Assembly (NCBI RefSeq): GCF_020176715.1 | Contig: NZ_JAIVMF010000010.1 | Span: 99,888 to 163,887 of the forward strand | Direction of reading: 5' to 3' | DNA length: 64,000 nucleotides | Origin: Stappia stellulata | GTDB lineage: Bacteria; Pseudomonadota; Alphaproteobacteria; Rhizobiales; Stappiaceae | Part shown: piece by piece, positions 1-9,764 of the stretch | How positions within the stretch are numbered: the first letter of the stretch is position 1 | Layout of the letters: each line of letters opens with the position of its first letter | Program-made: the position numbers and the translations under genes | The notes under the pieces: generated by a model | Told to the model about the DNA's origin: nothing | The model's input: the letters and a program-made list of their open reading frames with translations, nothing else | Databases searched by the model: none

Positions 1-1
1 G

Positions 2-694
2 GAAGGCGAGCTGTTCAGCAATCCCAAGGTGCGTCAGGCCGCGGCCCACGCGATCGACAAGGATCTGATCATCGACCGCATTCTCGGCGGCAACGCCGCG
101 CGGATCGAGGGCATTCTGTCTCCGGACGCCTTCGCGGCGAGCACCGACCTGCCGGTCTACGAATACGACCCGGAAAAGGCGCGCGCCCTGCTTGCCGAGG
201 CCGGGTACCCGGACGGCGTCGAGGTGACCATGGACACGGTCGGCGCCTACAAGGACATTGCCGAGGCGGTCGCCTCGCTGCTCACAAAGGGTGGGTTCAA
301 CACCCGTGTCGCGGTGGGCGAGGGCGCGCAGATGACGCAGAAGTGGCGCACCAAGGGCGGGCCGAAGTCCGGTGACATGTATTTCACCTCCTGGGGCAAC
401 GGGTCGCTCGATCCCTTCGACATCTTCACCCCGACGCACCGCACCAACGACCGCGGCAACTCCGCCGGCTATTCCAATCCGGAGGTCGACCGCCTGCTCG
501 ACGAGGCGGCGGTTGAACTCGACACGGAAAAGCGCGCCGCGCTCTACCGCAAGGCCGAGCAGATCGTCAACGCGGAGCTGCCGTATCTCTACCTGTGGGT
601 TCCGCAGGACATCTACGGCGTGTCCAAGCGGCTGAAGGGATGGCGTCCGAGCGCGGACAGCCGCATCAACCTGCACGACGCTTGCGTCGATTGA
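2..694 (+). CDS. Dipeptide/oligopeptide ABC transporter substrate-binding protein, C-terminal part
   Basis: The open frame enters from the left edge, so the start, signal peptide and N-terminal lobe are missing; 230 residues are visible. They match the C-terminal half of the SBP_bac_5 (DppA/OppA/NikA) family: the segment around FSNPKVRQA is the usual 'N..VRQA...AID' helix, followed by a second-lobe pattern of YDPEKAR.LL.EAGYPDG and a late tryptophan-rich segment before the stop. Family proteins are periplasmic and bind short peptides, opines or nickel complexes. It heads an operon with two permeases and two ATPases downstream (24 bases to the next gene). The ligand cannot be read from sequence; a peptide-like amide is suggested by the C45 hydrolase in the same operon. 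Confidence 0.93.
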   Translation, partial: EGELFSNPKVRQAAAHAIDKDLIIDRILGGNAARIEGILSPDAFAASTDLPVYEYDPEKARALLAEAGYPDGVEVTMDTVGAYKDIAEAVASLLTKGGFNTRVAVGEGAQMTQKWRTKGGPKSGDMYFTSWGNGSLDPFDIFTPTHRTNDRGNSAGYSNPEVDRLLDEAAVELDTEKRAALYRKAEQIVNAELPYLYLWVPQDIYGVSKRLKGWRPSADSRINLHDACVD

Positions 695-718
695 CCCCAG
701 AACGGACGGGACAAGCAT

Positions 719-1726
719 ATGTCGTTGGGCAAGCTCGCCGAAAGGCTGCTCCATCTCGTCCCCGTTTTGCTCGGTGTGAGCGTGATCGTCTTCCTGATGA
801 TGGCGCTGACCCCGGGCGATCCGGTGGACATCATGATCGGAGATCAGAACGTCACGCCGGAGCAGGAACAGGCGATGCGCGAGGACCTCGGCCTGGACCT
901 TCCGGTCCATCGCCAGTTCTTCGTGTTCCTTGGAAACGCGGTGCAGGGGGATTTCGGCACCAGCTTCTATCACCGCCGGCCCGTGCTCGACGTGATCGTC
1001 GAGCGTCTGCCCGCGACCATCGAGCTTAGTCTCGTCGCCCTGATCATCGCGCTGGTGACGGCGATCCCCCTCGGCGTCCTGGCCGCGATCCGGCGCAACT
1101 CCATCCTCGACAAGATGGCAACCGTCGGATCGCTGCTCGGCGTCTCGCTGCCGGGCTTCTGGTTCGGCATCCTGCTGTTGATGCTGTTTGCGGTGCACCT
1201 GCAACTGCTGCCGGTGTCGGGTCGGATCGGGTTCGACAGCGAGATCGAGCCGATCACCCATTTCCTTTTGATCGACACCTTGCTGCGCGGACGCCCGGAT
1301 GCCTTCTGGGACGCGTTCAAACACATCCTGCTGCCAGCGATCACCCTGGGTCTGCCGATGACCGCGATCCTGATGCGCGTCACCCGCACCTCGATGCTTG
1401 AGGTGATGCGGCAGGACTATATCGTCTTCGCCGAGGCCAAGGGGCTGAAGCGCGGGCGGATCCTGTTTCGCCACGCGCTGAAGAACGCGCTGATCCCGAC
1501 CGTTTCGGTCGCCGCCATCGAGACCGGATCGCTGCTTGGCGGCAACATGATCGTCGAGACGGTGTTCGGCTGGCCCGGTCTCGGGCGGCTGGTGGTCGAA
1601 AGCGTCTTTTTGCGCAACTACCCGCTCGTCCAGGCGGCGGTGCTGTTCTACGCGGTCACCTATGTGCTGCTGAACTTCATCGCCGACATTCTCTACACGA
1701 CGCTCAATCCGAGGGTGAAGCTGTGA
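719..1726 (+). CDS. Dipeptide-type ABC transporter permease (DppB-like)
   Basis: The 335-residue inner-membrane protein has the DppB/OppB layout: an N-terminal TM helix (about 10-30) with the following ALTPGDP motif, a periplasmic loop, then a five-helix BPD_transp_1 domain. The EAA coupling loop is visible near residues 238-258 (EAKGLKRGRILFRHALKNAL), and it contacts the ATPases. The ATG at 719 follows the binding-protein stop by 24 bases. It overlaps the next permease by four bases, so the two are probably translationally coupled. Length is normal for the family. The transported compound is unknown. Confidence 0.94.
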   Translation: MSLGKLAERLLHLVPVLLGVSVIVFLMMALTPGDPVDIMIGDQNVTPEQEQAMREDLGLDLPVHRQFFVFLGNAVQGDFGTSFYHRRPVLDVIVERLPATIELSLVALIIALVTAIPLGVLAAIRRNSILDKMATVGSLLGVSLPGFWFGILLLMLFAVHLQLLPVSGRIGFDSEIEPITHFLLIDTLLRGRPDAFWDAFKHILLPAITLGLPMTAILMRVTRTSMLEVMRQDYIVFAEAKGLKRGRILFRHALKNALIPTVSVAAIETGSLLGGNMIVETVFGWPGLGRLVVESVFLRNYPLVQAAVLFYAVTYVLLNFIADILYTTLNPRVKL

Positions 1727-2634
1727 CGAGTGCTGCCCTGAATTCCGCACCGGTCGCCGCCGCCTCCGGTGCCGGCCAGACGATCTTTCGCCGCAACCTG
1801 CGCCAGTTCGCCTCCAATCGCCTGGCGATGGCAAGCGTCGGCATCGTTGTCCTCTTCGTGCTCCTGGCGATCTTCGCGCCCTTCATCGCGCCGCATGATC
1901 CCAACGAGACGGACCTCTTCCGCCGCCTGCAGCCGCCGGCCTGGCAGACGGGCGGCGAATGGGCTTATCTGCTCGGCTGCGATGCGCTGGGGCGCGATAT
2001 CCTGTCGCGCATCATCTACGGCTCGCGGATTTCCATCTTCATCGGTGCGGCCGTGATCTTCGTCGCGACCACCGTCGGCATCGCCGCCGGTCTCGCCGCC
2101 GGTTATTTCCGCGGCTGGGTCGACGTGGCAATCTCGCGTCTCGTCGATATTTTGCTGAGCTTTCCCTACCTGATCTTCGCCATCGGCCTGATGGCGATGA
2201 TGGGGCCGGGGCTGGTCAACATCATCCTGGCGCTCGCCTACAAGGAATGGGTGATCCCCTGCCGGGTGGTGCGCGGCGAGACGCTGGCGACGCGCGAGCT
2301 GGAATATGTCGAGGCCGCGCGGGCGCTGGGCGCCTCTTCCGGGCACATCATGGTCAAGGAGATCCTGCCCAACATCCTGTCGCCGGTGATCGTCGTGTCG
2401 ACCATCCGCATTGCCCATGTGATCATCCTCGAGGCCAGCCTCAGCTTCCTCGGTCTCGGGGTTCAGCCGCCGACGGCCTCCTGGGGCTCGATGGTCGCCG
2501 ACGGGCGGGCCCATATCCTCGGTGCCTGGTGGGTCAGCACCTTCCCCGGTCTCGCGATCCTTGTGCTCGTGCTTGCCATCAATGTGGCGAGCCAGGGCCT
2601 GCGCGACGCCTTCGATCCGCGGTTTCAGGAGTGA
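1723..2634 (+). CDS. Dipeptide-type ABC transporter permease (DppC-like)
   Basis: This 303-residue DppC/OppC-family permease starts at a GTG inside the GTGA overlap with the previous stop. An OppC-type N-terminal domain contains a TM helix at about 35-58, followed by the APHDPN pattern typical of the family. The C-terminal BPD_transp_1 domain has the LGCDALGRDILSRIIYGSR segment and an EAA loop around EAARALGASSGHIMVKEILP. It would pair with the upstream DppB-like protein to form the membrane channel. The ATPase gene follows after two bases. Confidence 0.94.
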   Translation: MTSAALNSAPVAAASGAGQTIFRRNLRQFASNRLAMASVGIVVLFVLLAIFAPFIAPHDPNETDLFRRLQPPAWQTGGEWAYLLGCDALGRDILSRIIYGSRISIFIGAAVIFVATTVGIAAGLAAGYFRGWVDVAISRLVDILLSFPYLIFAIGLMAMMGPGLVNIILALAYKEWVIPCRVVRGETLATRELEYVEAARALGASSGHIMVKEILPNILSPVIVVSTIRIAHVIILEASLSFLGLGVQPPTASWGSMVADGRAHILGAWWVSTFPGLAILVLVLAINVASQGLRDAFDPRFQE

Positions 2635-2636
2635 CC

Positions 2637-3641
2637 ATGTCTCGCAACGAAAATCTGCTTGAGGTCGACGGCCTGCGCACGGTCTTCGACACGAGCGAGG
2701 GGGTGGTGCGCGCGGTCGACGGTGTCGACGTCACGGTCCGGCGCGGCGAGTGCCTCGGCGTCGTCGGCGAATCGGGCTCCGGCAAGAGCGTCACCTTTTC
2801 CTCGGTGATGGGGCTGGTGCGTTCGCCGGGGCGCATCGAAAGCGGCGCCATCCGCTTCGAGGGTCAGGATCTGACCCGCCTGTCCACCCGCGAGATGCGC
2901 GCCATTCGCGGCCGCGACATCTCGATGACCATGCAGGACGCGCTGACGGCGCTCAATCCGGCGCTGACCGTGGGCGAGCAGCTCTCCGAGATGCTGGATG
3001 CCCACGACGACGACCTGCCGGCGCGCGGCGCTGCCCGGCGGCGCGCGATCCGCGACAAGTCGGTGGAGATGCTCCGGCTCGTCGGCATTCCCTCGCCCGA
3101 CAGCCGTCTCGGCCAGTATCCGCACGAGTTCTCCGGCGGCATGCGCCAGCGCATCATGATCGCCATTGCGCTTGCCCCCGGCCCCAAGCTCCTGATCGCC
3201 GACGAGCCGACCACGGCGCTCGACGTGACCATTCAGGCGCAGGTGCTGGAGCTGATTTCCGACATCCGCGCAAGGCTCGGCATGAGCGTGGTGCTGATCA
3301 CCCATGATCTGGGCGTGGTCGCCGAACATTGCGACCGCGTGATGGTGATGTATGCCGGACAGGTCGTCGAGGAAGGGTCGACGGTGGATGTGATTTCCAA
3401 TCCGCAGCATCCCTACACGCGCGGGCTTCTCGGCTCCATTCCGCGCCTGTCGCTGCGGGGCAAGCCGATCCGGCCGATCCAGGGGCAGGTGCCCAATCTG
3501 GTCGGGCTGCCGCCGCAGTGCCGGTTCTATTCGCGCTGTCCCGAACGCACGGATGCCTGCCTGCAGTCCGTCGAGATGCGCAGCGTCGGTCCCGACCGTC
3601 GCGCGCGCTGCATTGCCCTCACGCAGGAGGAGGTCGCATGA
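2637..3641 (+). CDS. Dipeptide-type ABC transporter ATP-binding protein (DppD-like)
   Basis: A 334-residue cytoplasmic ATPase. Walker A is GESGSGKS (residues 44-51), the signature is FSGGMRQR (165-172), and Walker B lies in LLIADEPTTALD. The C-terminal oligopeptide/dipeptide extension is present with its cysteine-rich segment (CRFYSRCPERTDAC), which in this family can bind an Fe-S cluster. The Q-loop reads TMQDAL rather than the more common FQDP, a conservative local oddity. The ATG lies two bases after the permease stop. The stop overlaps the next ATPase (ATGA), as expected for a DppD/DppF pair working as a heterodimer. Confidence 0.94.
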   Translation: MSRNENLLEVDGLRTVFDTSEGVVRAVDGVDVTVRRGECLGVVGESGSGKSVTFSSVMGLVRSPGRIESGAIRFEGQDLTRLSTREMRAIRGRDISMTMQDALTALNPALTVGEQLSEMLDAHDDDLPARGAARRRAIRDKSVEMLRLVGIPSPDSRLGQYPHEFSGGMRQRIMIAIALAPGPKLLIADEPTTALDVTIQAQVLELISDIRARLGMSVVLITHDLGVVAEHCDRVMVMYAGQVVEEGSTVDVISNPQHPYTRGLLGSIPRLSLRGKPIRPIQGQVPNLVGLPPQCRFYSRCPERTDACLQSVEMRSVGPDRRARCIALTQEEVA

Positions 3642-4675
3642 CATCGCCGGCCAAACCGCTTCTGAGCGTCGAAAATCTGTCCAAGGTCTATCAGGGGCGG
3701 CAAACGCTCGCCAATCGGCTCGCCGGCGTGCGGCCCTTCTCGGTCAAGGCCGTCAACGACGTCTCCTTCGAGGTCCGACGCGGCGAGGTGCTCGGCCTGA
3801 TCGGCGAGAGCGGATGCGGCAAGTCCACGCTCGGGCGCGCGGTTCTGCGTCTGCACGAGCCGACGGCGGGCCGTGTCGAATTCGATGGCGAGGACGTCAC
3901 CGCGCTCTCCGCCGGGGCGCTGAAGGACATGCGCCGGCGCATGCAGATCGTGTTTCAGGATCCTTACGCCTCGCTCAATCCGCGCTCTACGGTCGCCGAT
4001 ATCGTCGGCCTGCCGCTCAGGCTCCACGGGTTGGCGAAGACCACCCAGGAAGTGCGCGAGACGGTGGCGCGCATTCTGGAGCGGGTGGGGCTGAACGCGG
4101 CGCATCTCGACCGCTATCCGCACCAGTTTTCCGGCGGCCAGCGCCAGCGCATCGGCATCGCGCGGGCGCTGATCAGCCATCCGGAGTTCATCGTCTGCGA
4201 CGAGCCGGTCTCCGCGCTCGATGTCTCGATCCAGGCGCAGATCATCCAGTTGCTCTTGGAGCTGAAGGACGAGATGGGGCTGACCTATCTCTTCATCTCT
4301 CACGATATTTCCGTGATCGGCTATCTCAGCGACCGGGTGGCGGTGATGTATCTGGGCGAGATCGTCGAGATGGGGCCGACGGACGATGTCCTCGCCCGGC
4401 CGCGCCATCCCTACACCCAGAGCCTGATGTCGGCCGTGCCCGACGTCGATGCGCCGGGCAAGCACCAGCGGGTGCGGCTCGCAGGCGAGCTTCCCTCGCC
4501 GCTCGACCCGCCGACGGGCTGCAAGTTCCACACGCGCTGCCCCCTGGCGATCGACGTTTGCCGGCGCGAGGCACCGATCTCCGAGCAGGTTGCGCCCGGT
4601 CATCAGGCAGCCTGTCACCGGCTGTCTGAAGACCTCTCCGTCCGGGAAACCGTAGCGGGAGTGCAGGCGCGATGA
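3638..4675 (+). CDS. Dipeptide-type ABC transporter ATP-binding protein (DppF-like)
   Basis: A 345-residue ATPase, the second half of the Dpp-type ATPase pair. Walker A is GESGCGKS (57-64), the Q-loop is VFQDPYASLNPR, the signature is FSGGQRQR, and Walker B is in FIVCDEPVSALD. The C-terminal extension carries CKFHTRCPLAIDVC, the usual cysteine cluster. The start overlaps the DppD stop by four bases and the stop overlaps the next gene by four bases (ATGA at 4672). The C45 hydrolase gene is therefore co-translated with the transporter, which is the main argument that the two share a substrate. Confidence 0.94.
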   Translation: MTSPAKPLLSVENLSKVYQGRQTLANRLAGVRPFSVKAVNDVSFEVRRGEVLGLIGESGCGKSTLGRAVLRLHEPTAGRVEFDGEDVTALSAGALKDMRRRMQIVFQDPYASLNPRSTVADIVGLPLRLHGLAKTTQEVRETVARILERVGLNAAHLDRYPHQFSGGQRQRIGIARALISHPEFIVCDEPVSALDVSIQAQIIQLLLELKDEMGLTYLFISHDISVIGYLSDRVAVMYLGEIVEMGPTDDVLARPRHPYTQSLMSAVPDVDAPGKHQRVRLAGELPSPLDPPTGCKFHTRCPLAIDVCRREAPISEQVAPGHQAACHRLSEDLSVRETVAGVQAR

Positions 4676-5741
4676 TGGAGCACATCGAGGAGCTTCAGCC
4701 GCTGGAGCTGCGCGGCGACGCCTTTCAGCGCGGTCTGGCTCAGGCCTCGGCATCGGGCAGCGATGCCGCGCGGGTCGCCGCCGCGACGGTGGCACGCGTG
4801 CAGGAGGCCCGCCGGGCCGGTGTCTTCGACGACAGGGCGCTCGCCTATCTGGCGGCGCAGCGGCGCTTCGCTGAGCAACACGACCCCGGCTCTCTCGCCG
4901 AAGTCTGCGGTATCGCCGAGGGCTTCGCTCTGGAGGTCGACGACCTCTTCGCCCATTTGCACATGCGTATCATCGGCGATCTCGGAGAGGGCGCGACGCT
5001 TGATGGCGCCCCGCTCGACGGCGACGGCTGCAGCGCCTTTGCGCTTGCCGCCGGTCGCGACGGGCCGCTCGTTGCCAAGAACCGGGATTTTTCCGGCACG
5101 CATCTGGGGATCCAGACCGTGGCCCGCCACAGCGGGCCGGACATTGCCACCGGATCGATGCTCTGCGTCGGCAGCCTCGGCAGCCCCGGCGCCTATTCCA
5201 GCGGCATGAACGCGCGCGGGCTGATGCTGGCCGATACCCAGATCGGCGCGCGCACCCATCGGGTCGGCTGGCTGCGCTATTTCCTGATGACGCGGGTGCT
5301 CGCGCGCTGCGCCGATGTGGCCGAGGCGCTGGCCTTCATCCGCTCCGTCCCGCATGCCGGAGGCGGCACGCTGATCCTCGCCGATGAGGCGGGGGCGGCA
5401 GCCGCCGTGGAACTGGGCGCCGACGCGGTCGCGGTGGAGGAGGGCGAGCGGGTCCTGCGCACGAATCACTTCCTGTCCGCGGAGCTTCGCGACGACACGC
5501 TGCCGCCCGACGACGACCGTATTGCCGCGAATTCCGAGCAGCGGCGCGCCTTCCTGTCGCAGCATTTGCCCGAGCTGACCGGCGAGGTCGCCGAGGTGAT
5601 GGCGCTGATGGCCCGGCACACGGACGACGCGGGCGCGCCTGCGCCCGTTTGCCAGCATGCCGAGGGCACGGAGGCGCAGACGCTGTCGTCGGTGGTTTAT
5701 TCCGCCCACGATCCTTGTCTATATTTCCACGAGGGAACCCC

Positions 5742-6794
<1,053 letters not shown>

Positions 6795-6852
6795 GAACCG
6801 CGCATGGCTGCGTGCGAACGGCGCGCGCATCGCAGCGGATGACGGGTTTTTT

Positions 6853-6865
6853 CAATAAGATATTG
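6853..6865. promoter_or_regulatory. Possible enhancer dyad for the sigma-54 activator
   Basis: CAATA-AGA-TATTG is a perfect 5-base inverted repeat in an unusually A/T-rich stretch between the activator gene and the sigma-54 promoter. It sits about 33 bases upstream of the -24 element, closer than most enhancer sites. It is short enough to occur by chance. I record it only because position and symmetry fit a Fis-type binding site. Confidence 0.3.
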
Positions 6866-6895
6866 CGAATAATGAACTTTTTTCGCGATTTGTGA

Positions 6896-6913
6896 TTGGC
6901 ATGCTCCCTGCAT
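6896..6913 (+). promoter_or_regulatory. Sigma-54 (-24/-12) promoter
   Basis: TTGGCATG-CTCC-CTGCAT matches the sigma-54 consensus TTGGCACG-N4-TTGCA with one mismatch in each box. The invariant GG (6898-6899) and GC (6910-6911) are exactly ten bases apart. Transcription would start near 6922, leaving a leader of about 28 bases before the ATG at 6951. It lies directly downstream of a gene for a sigma-54 activator, which makes a chance match unlikely. Confidence 0.82.
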
Positions 6914-6950
6914 AGGGGCGGTCGGGATATTCAGACCGGAGAATTCAGAC

Positions 6951-8333
6951 ATGACGAAATCGCTCAAGGTCATTTGCCCGAACGGGCATCTGGGCTTCGC
7001 GCCGCTCAAGACGGAGAGCTTTCGCATCGCCGTCGAGGCCGGCACCGATTATATCGCCGCCGATTCCGGCAGCGACGACATCGGTCCGGTTCCGCTTGGC
7101 AGCGACACATGCGCCAGCCCCCGGGCCTGGCAGGAGCACGACCTGGAGGTCATGCTGCTGGCGGCCCGCAAGACCGGAAAGCCGATGATCATCGGCTCTG
7201 CCGGCGACACGGGCACCAACAGCCGGGTCGACATGTATGTCGAGATCATCCGCGATCTCGCCCGCAAGCATGACCTCGCGCCCTTCCGCCTCGGCTGGTT
7301 CTACTCCGAGGTCGACAAGGAGACGGTTCGCGCCAGCATTCGCGGCGGATCGCCGGTCCGGGGCCTGGACGGCCGGCCGGACCTCGACGAGGCCGAGCTG
7401 GACGCGACCGACCGGATCGTCGCCATGGCGGGCGTGCATCCGTTCCGGGCCCTGCTGGAAGAAGGCTGCGACGTGATCATCGGCGGACGCTCGTCCGACA
7501 GCGCGATCTTCGCCGCCGCCGCCCTGCACGAGGGCTTTCCCGACGCCCAGGCCTACTACCTCGGCAAGGTGCTGGAATGCGCCTCTTTCTGCGCCGAACC
7601 CTATGGCGCGAAGGAGACCGTGATGGGCGAGATCACGCCGGAGTTTGTGGAGGTGACCGCGATGCATCCCGGGCAGCGCTGCACGGTCGCCTCGGTCGCC
7701 GGTCACGCCATGTACGAGCGCTCCAACCCGTTCCACGAGTATGTCGCCGGCGGCCTGCTCGACATGACCGACTGCCACTATGAGCAGGTCAGCGAGAAGA
7801 CCACCCGCGTGACCGGCATGAAGTTCGTCCCGGCGGAGGAGTTCCGCGTCAAGCTGGAAGGCTCGGGCCGCCTCGGCGCGCGCTTCGTCGGCATGGCCGG
7901 CATTCGCGACCCCTATACGATCGCCAATGTCGACGCGGTGATCGAATGGGCGCGGACCCAGGTGCGCGAGCGCTTCGGCGACGATGGCTGGGAGCTGCAC
8001 TACAACGTCTTCGGCCGCAACGGCATCATGGGCGAAATGGAACCCTTGAAGGACAAGCCCGCCCATGAGCTCCTGATCGTTGTGCAGGGCGTGGCGCCGA
8101 CCCGCGAGATGGCCGAGGAACTGACGATCACCGGCACGCGGCAGCTGTTCTACGCCCGCCTGCCCGAGGTGAAGGGCACCGCCGGCGGCGTTTCCTTCGT
8201 GTTCGACGAGGTGATGGAGGCAAGCCCCGGCTGCCGCTGGACCCTCAACCACACCATGGCGGTCAATGACCCGCTCGCCCTCTTCCCCACCCACAGCGAG
8301 ATCGTCGGGTCCGACGTTCTGGAGACTGCATGA
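6951..8333 (+). CDS. AtuA/DUF1446-family protein
   Basis: A 460-residue protein of the family first named from AtuA of acyclic terpene utilisation (DUF1446). The N-terminal part has the characteristic GTDYIAADSGSDDIGP segment and the glycine-rich GSAGDTGTN loop near residue 83. The CDVIIGGRSSDSAIFAAAA segment follows near residue 175. The biochemical reaction is not established for most members; AtuA is linked to degradation of branched acyl-CoA compounds. There is no signal peptide. It follows a sigma-54 promoter and overlaps the DUF4387 gene by four bases. Full-length AtuA proteins carry an extra C-terminal domain that is absent here; the small downstream protein may replace it (inference). 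Confidence 0.85.
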   Translation: MTKSLKVICPNGHLGFAPLKTESFRIAVEAGTDYIAADSGSDDIGPVPLGSDTCASPRAWQEHDLEVMLLAARKTGKPMIIGSAGDTGTNSRVDMYVEIIRDLARKHDLAPFRLGWFYSEVDKETVRASIRGGSPVRGLDGRPDLDEAELDATDRIVAMAGVHPFRALLEEGCDVIIGGRSSDSAIFAAAALHEGFPDAQAYYLGKVLECASFCAEPYGAKETVMGEITPEFVEVTAMHPGQRCTVASVAGHAMYERSNPFHEYVAGGLLDMTDCHYEQVSEKTTRVTGMKFVPAEEFRVKLEGSGRLGARFVGMAGIRDPYTIANVDAVIEWARTQVRERFGDDGWELHYNVFGRNGIMGEMEPLKDKPAHELLIVVQGVAPTREMAEELTITGTRQLFYARLPEVKGTAGGVSFVFDEVMEASPGCRWTLNHTMAVNDPLALFPTHSEIVGSDVLETA

Positions 8334-8659
8334 TGACGACGAAGAAGCTCTCGGAACTGGCCAAGACCATCCGGTCGAAGAATGCGGGCACGGACAAGAT
8401 CACCTTCGACGTGATCTTCCGCGAGCGCGATGTCTACGAGATGGTCAAGCGCTCCGGCGCGCTGACGCGGGCGAGCGTCTCGGCGCTGTTCAACATCGGC
8501 GACAACCGCATCACCGATTTCGTCGAATACGATCCGGCCTATGCGATCAAGTTCACGATCCTGCGTCCGCGCCCGAGCGGAAGCCCGGGCGATCCGGACA
8601 TCTTCGGCGCGCAGCAATATGCGCCGCTGCTCGATGTGGATGTGACCGTCGACGCCTGA
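8330..8659 (+). CDS. DUF4387-family small protein, AtuA partner
   Basis: A 109-residue protein that fits the DUF4387 family, with an N-terminal LSELAKTIRSKNAG motif, a central DPAYAIKFTILRPRPSGSPG segment and DIFGAQQYAPLLDV near the end. It starts at ATGATG inside the AtuA-like stop (ATGA overlap), implying equimolar synthesis and probably a complex. Members of this family are commonly encoded beside DUF1446 proteins, but their function is unknown to me. A convergent hairpin follows. Confidence 0.82.
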   Translation: MMTTKKLSELAKTIRSKNAGTDKITFDVIFRERDVYEMVKRSGALTRASVSALFNIGDNRITDFVEYDPAYAIKFTILRPRPSGSPGDPDIFGAQQYAPLLDVDVTVDA

Positions 8660-8682
8660 GCGGGCGTTCGAAAACAATGAAT

Positions 8683-8709
8683 GGCGGCGCGGCGACGGTT
8701 CGCGCCGCC
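8683..8709. terminator. Hairpin between convergent genes
   Basis: GGCGGCGCG (8683-8691) pairs perfectly with CGCGCCGCC (8701-8709) across a nine-base loop. It sits between the DUF4387 gene and the convergent LysR gene, so it can serve both strands. There is no T-run, so it is not a classical intrinsic terminator. Confidence 0.45.
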
Positions 8710-8710
8710 G

Positions 8711-9628
8711 TCAGGCCGCACCTGCGGCCGGGAGGCCAGCTTCATCGCAGGCGAGCTGGTTGCGAAGCCAGGCGCTGAAGGCCAGAACCGGCGACTTGTT
8801 CTTCCGCTCCGGGCCGGTAAGCAGATAGTAGCTGCCGATCGAAATCTCGGTGTCGAAAAGCTCCACCAGTTGTCCTTCCCCGATCTCCCGCGCCACCGAA
8901 AGCTGGGTCGCCAGTGCGATGCCCTGATGGGCGGCCGCCGCGTCCAGTCCGAGGCTGGCTGTCCAGAGCTTTGGGCCGGAGAGCGGTGCCGTCGGCTCGA
9001 TGCCGGCAACCTTCAGCCAGCGTCGCCACTGGGTGTGGTCGCGTTCGTGGATCAGCGATTGCCGGGCAAGCGCCTGCAGGCTTGCCGGACGGCCGTTGCG
9101 CGCCAGCCACAGTGGGCTTGCGACCGGAAACATCCGCGGCGTGACCAGAAGTTCCGCCTCCGCCGGCAGTTCGTCGTCGGGGCCGTAGCCGATGAAGAGA
9201 TCCGCCTCATGGGCGGCGAAATCGGGTGCCGTCTCGGTCGCGCGGATCGAGACGTCGAGGCCGGGCAAGAGCCGTTCGATCTCCGCCAGCCGGGGGCCGA
9301 GCCAGCGCCCGGCAAGCCCCGGCATCGCCCAGACCCTGAGGCTTGTCGGCGCCCCGCGCGGGGCAACGGTCTCGAAGGCGGTCGCAAGGGCGGCAAAGGC
9401 CGTCTCGCTCGCCGCGAACACCTGTTGTCCCTCCACCGTCAGCCGCGCGCCGCGCGGACCGCGCTCCAGCAGTTTCGCGCCCGCCCAGGCCTCCAGCGCC
9501 CGCAGGTGCCGGCTCACCACCGTATGCGATACTCCGAGTTCGGCCGCGCCCTTGCGGATGCTGCCGGTGTGGCCGACGGCGTGAAGCGCGCGCACGAGAT
9601 GGAGCGGGGGCAGGGCGGGAAGCGGCAT
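8711..9628 (-). CDS. LysR-family transcriptional regulator (gab-divergent)
   Basis: A 305-residue LysR-type regulator. The N-terminal winged helix-turn-helix (about 15-60) contains GSIRKGAAELGVSHTVVSR, followed by a LysR_substrate effector domain with the GcvA/AmpR-like GIALA segment near the C-terminus. The chosen ATG at 9628 begins MPLPALPPLHLV and gives the family length; the frame stays open further upstream, but that part overlaps gabT and has no LysR similarity. It is divergent from gabT with a 136-base shared promoter region, so it probably controls gabT-gabD in response to GABA or a related amine. Effector and direction of control are inferred from position only. Confidence 0.9.
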   Translation of the reverse strand: MPLPALPPLHLVRALHAVGHTGSIRKGAAELGVSHTVVSRHLRALEAWAGAKLLERGPRGARLTVEGQQVFAASETAFAALATAFETVAPRGAPTSLRVWAMPGLAGRWLGPRLAEIERLLPGLDVSIRATETAPDFAAHEADLFIGYGPDDELPAEAELLVTPRMFPVASPLWLARNGRPASLQALARQSLIHERDHTQWRRWLKVAGIEPTAPLSGPKLWTASLGLDAAAAHQGIALATQLSVAREIGEGQLVELFDTEISIGSYYLLTGPERKNKSPVLAFSAWLRNQLACDEAGLPAAGAA

Positions 9629-9764
9629 GACGGTTGGTCCGGAAAAGCGGTGAGTGGAAACTCTAGTGCACCAGGGTGGCTGGCGCAATCGCGGCTCCGC
9701 CGATGCGCGCGCGCTGCTATGGCGGAGGGAGAGACCGTGTTCCCGCACCATCGATGGAGCCACC

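Noticed and set aside
1959..2636. In-frame extension of the DppD-like ATPase upstream into the permease gene
   Set aside because: The DppD family N-terminus begins at ATG 2637; the extra residues are a shifted reading of the DppC-like gene.
9649..9672. GGTG...CACC imperfect dyad in the LysR/gabT divergent region as an operator
   Set aside because: Only four bases per arm are symmetric; too weak to list as a site although the region must contain the LysR target.
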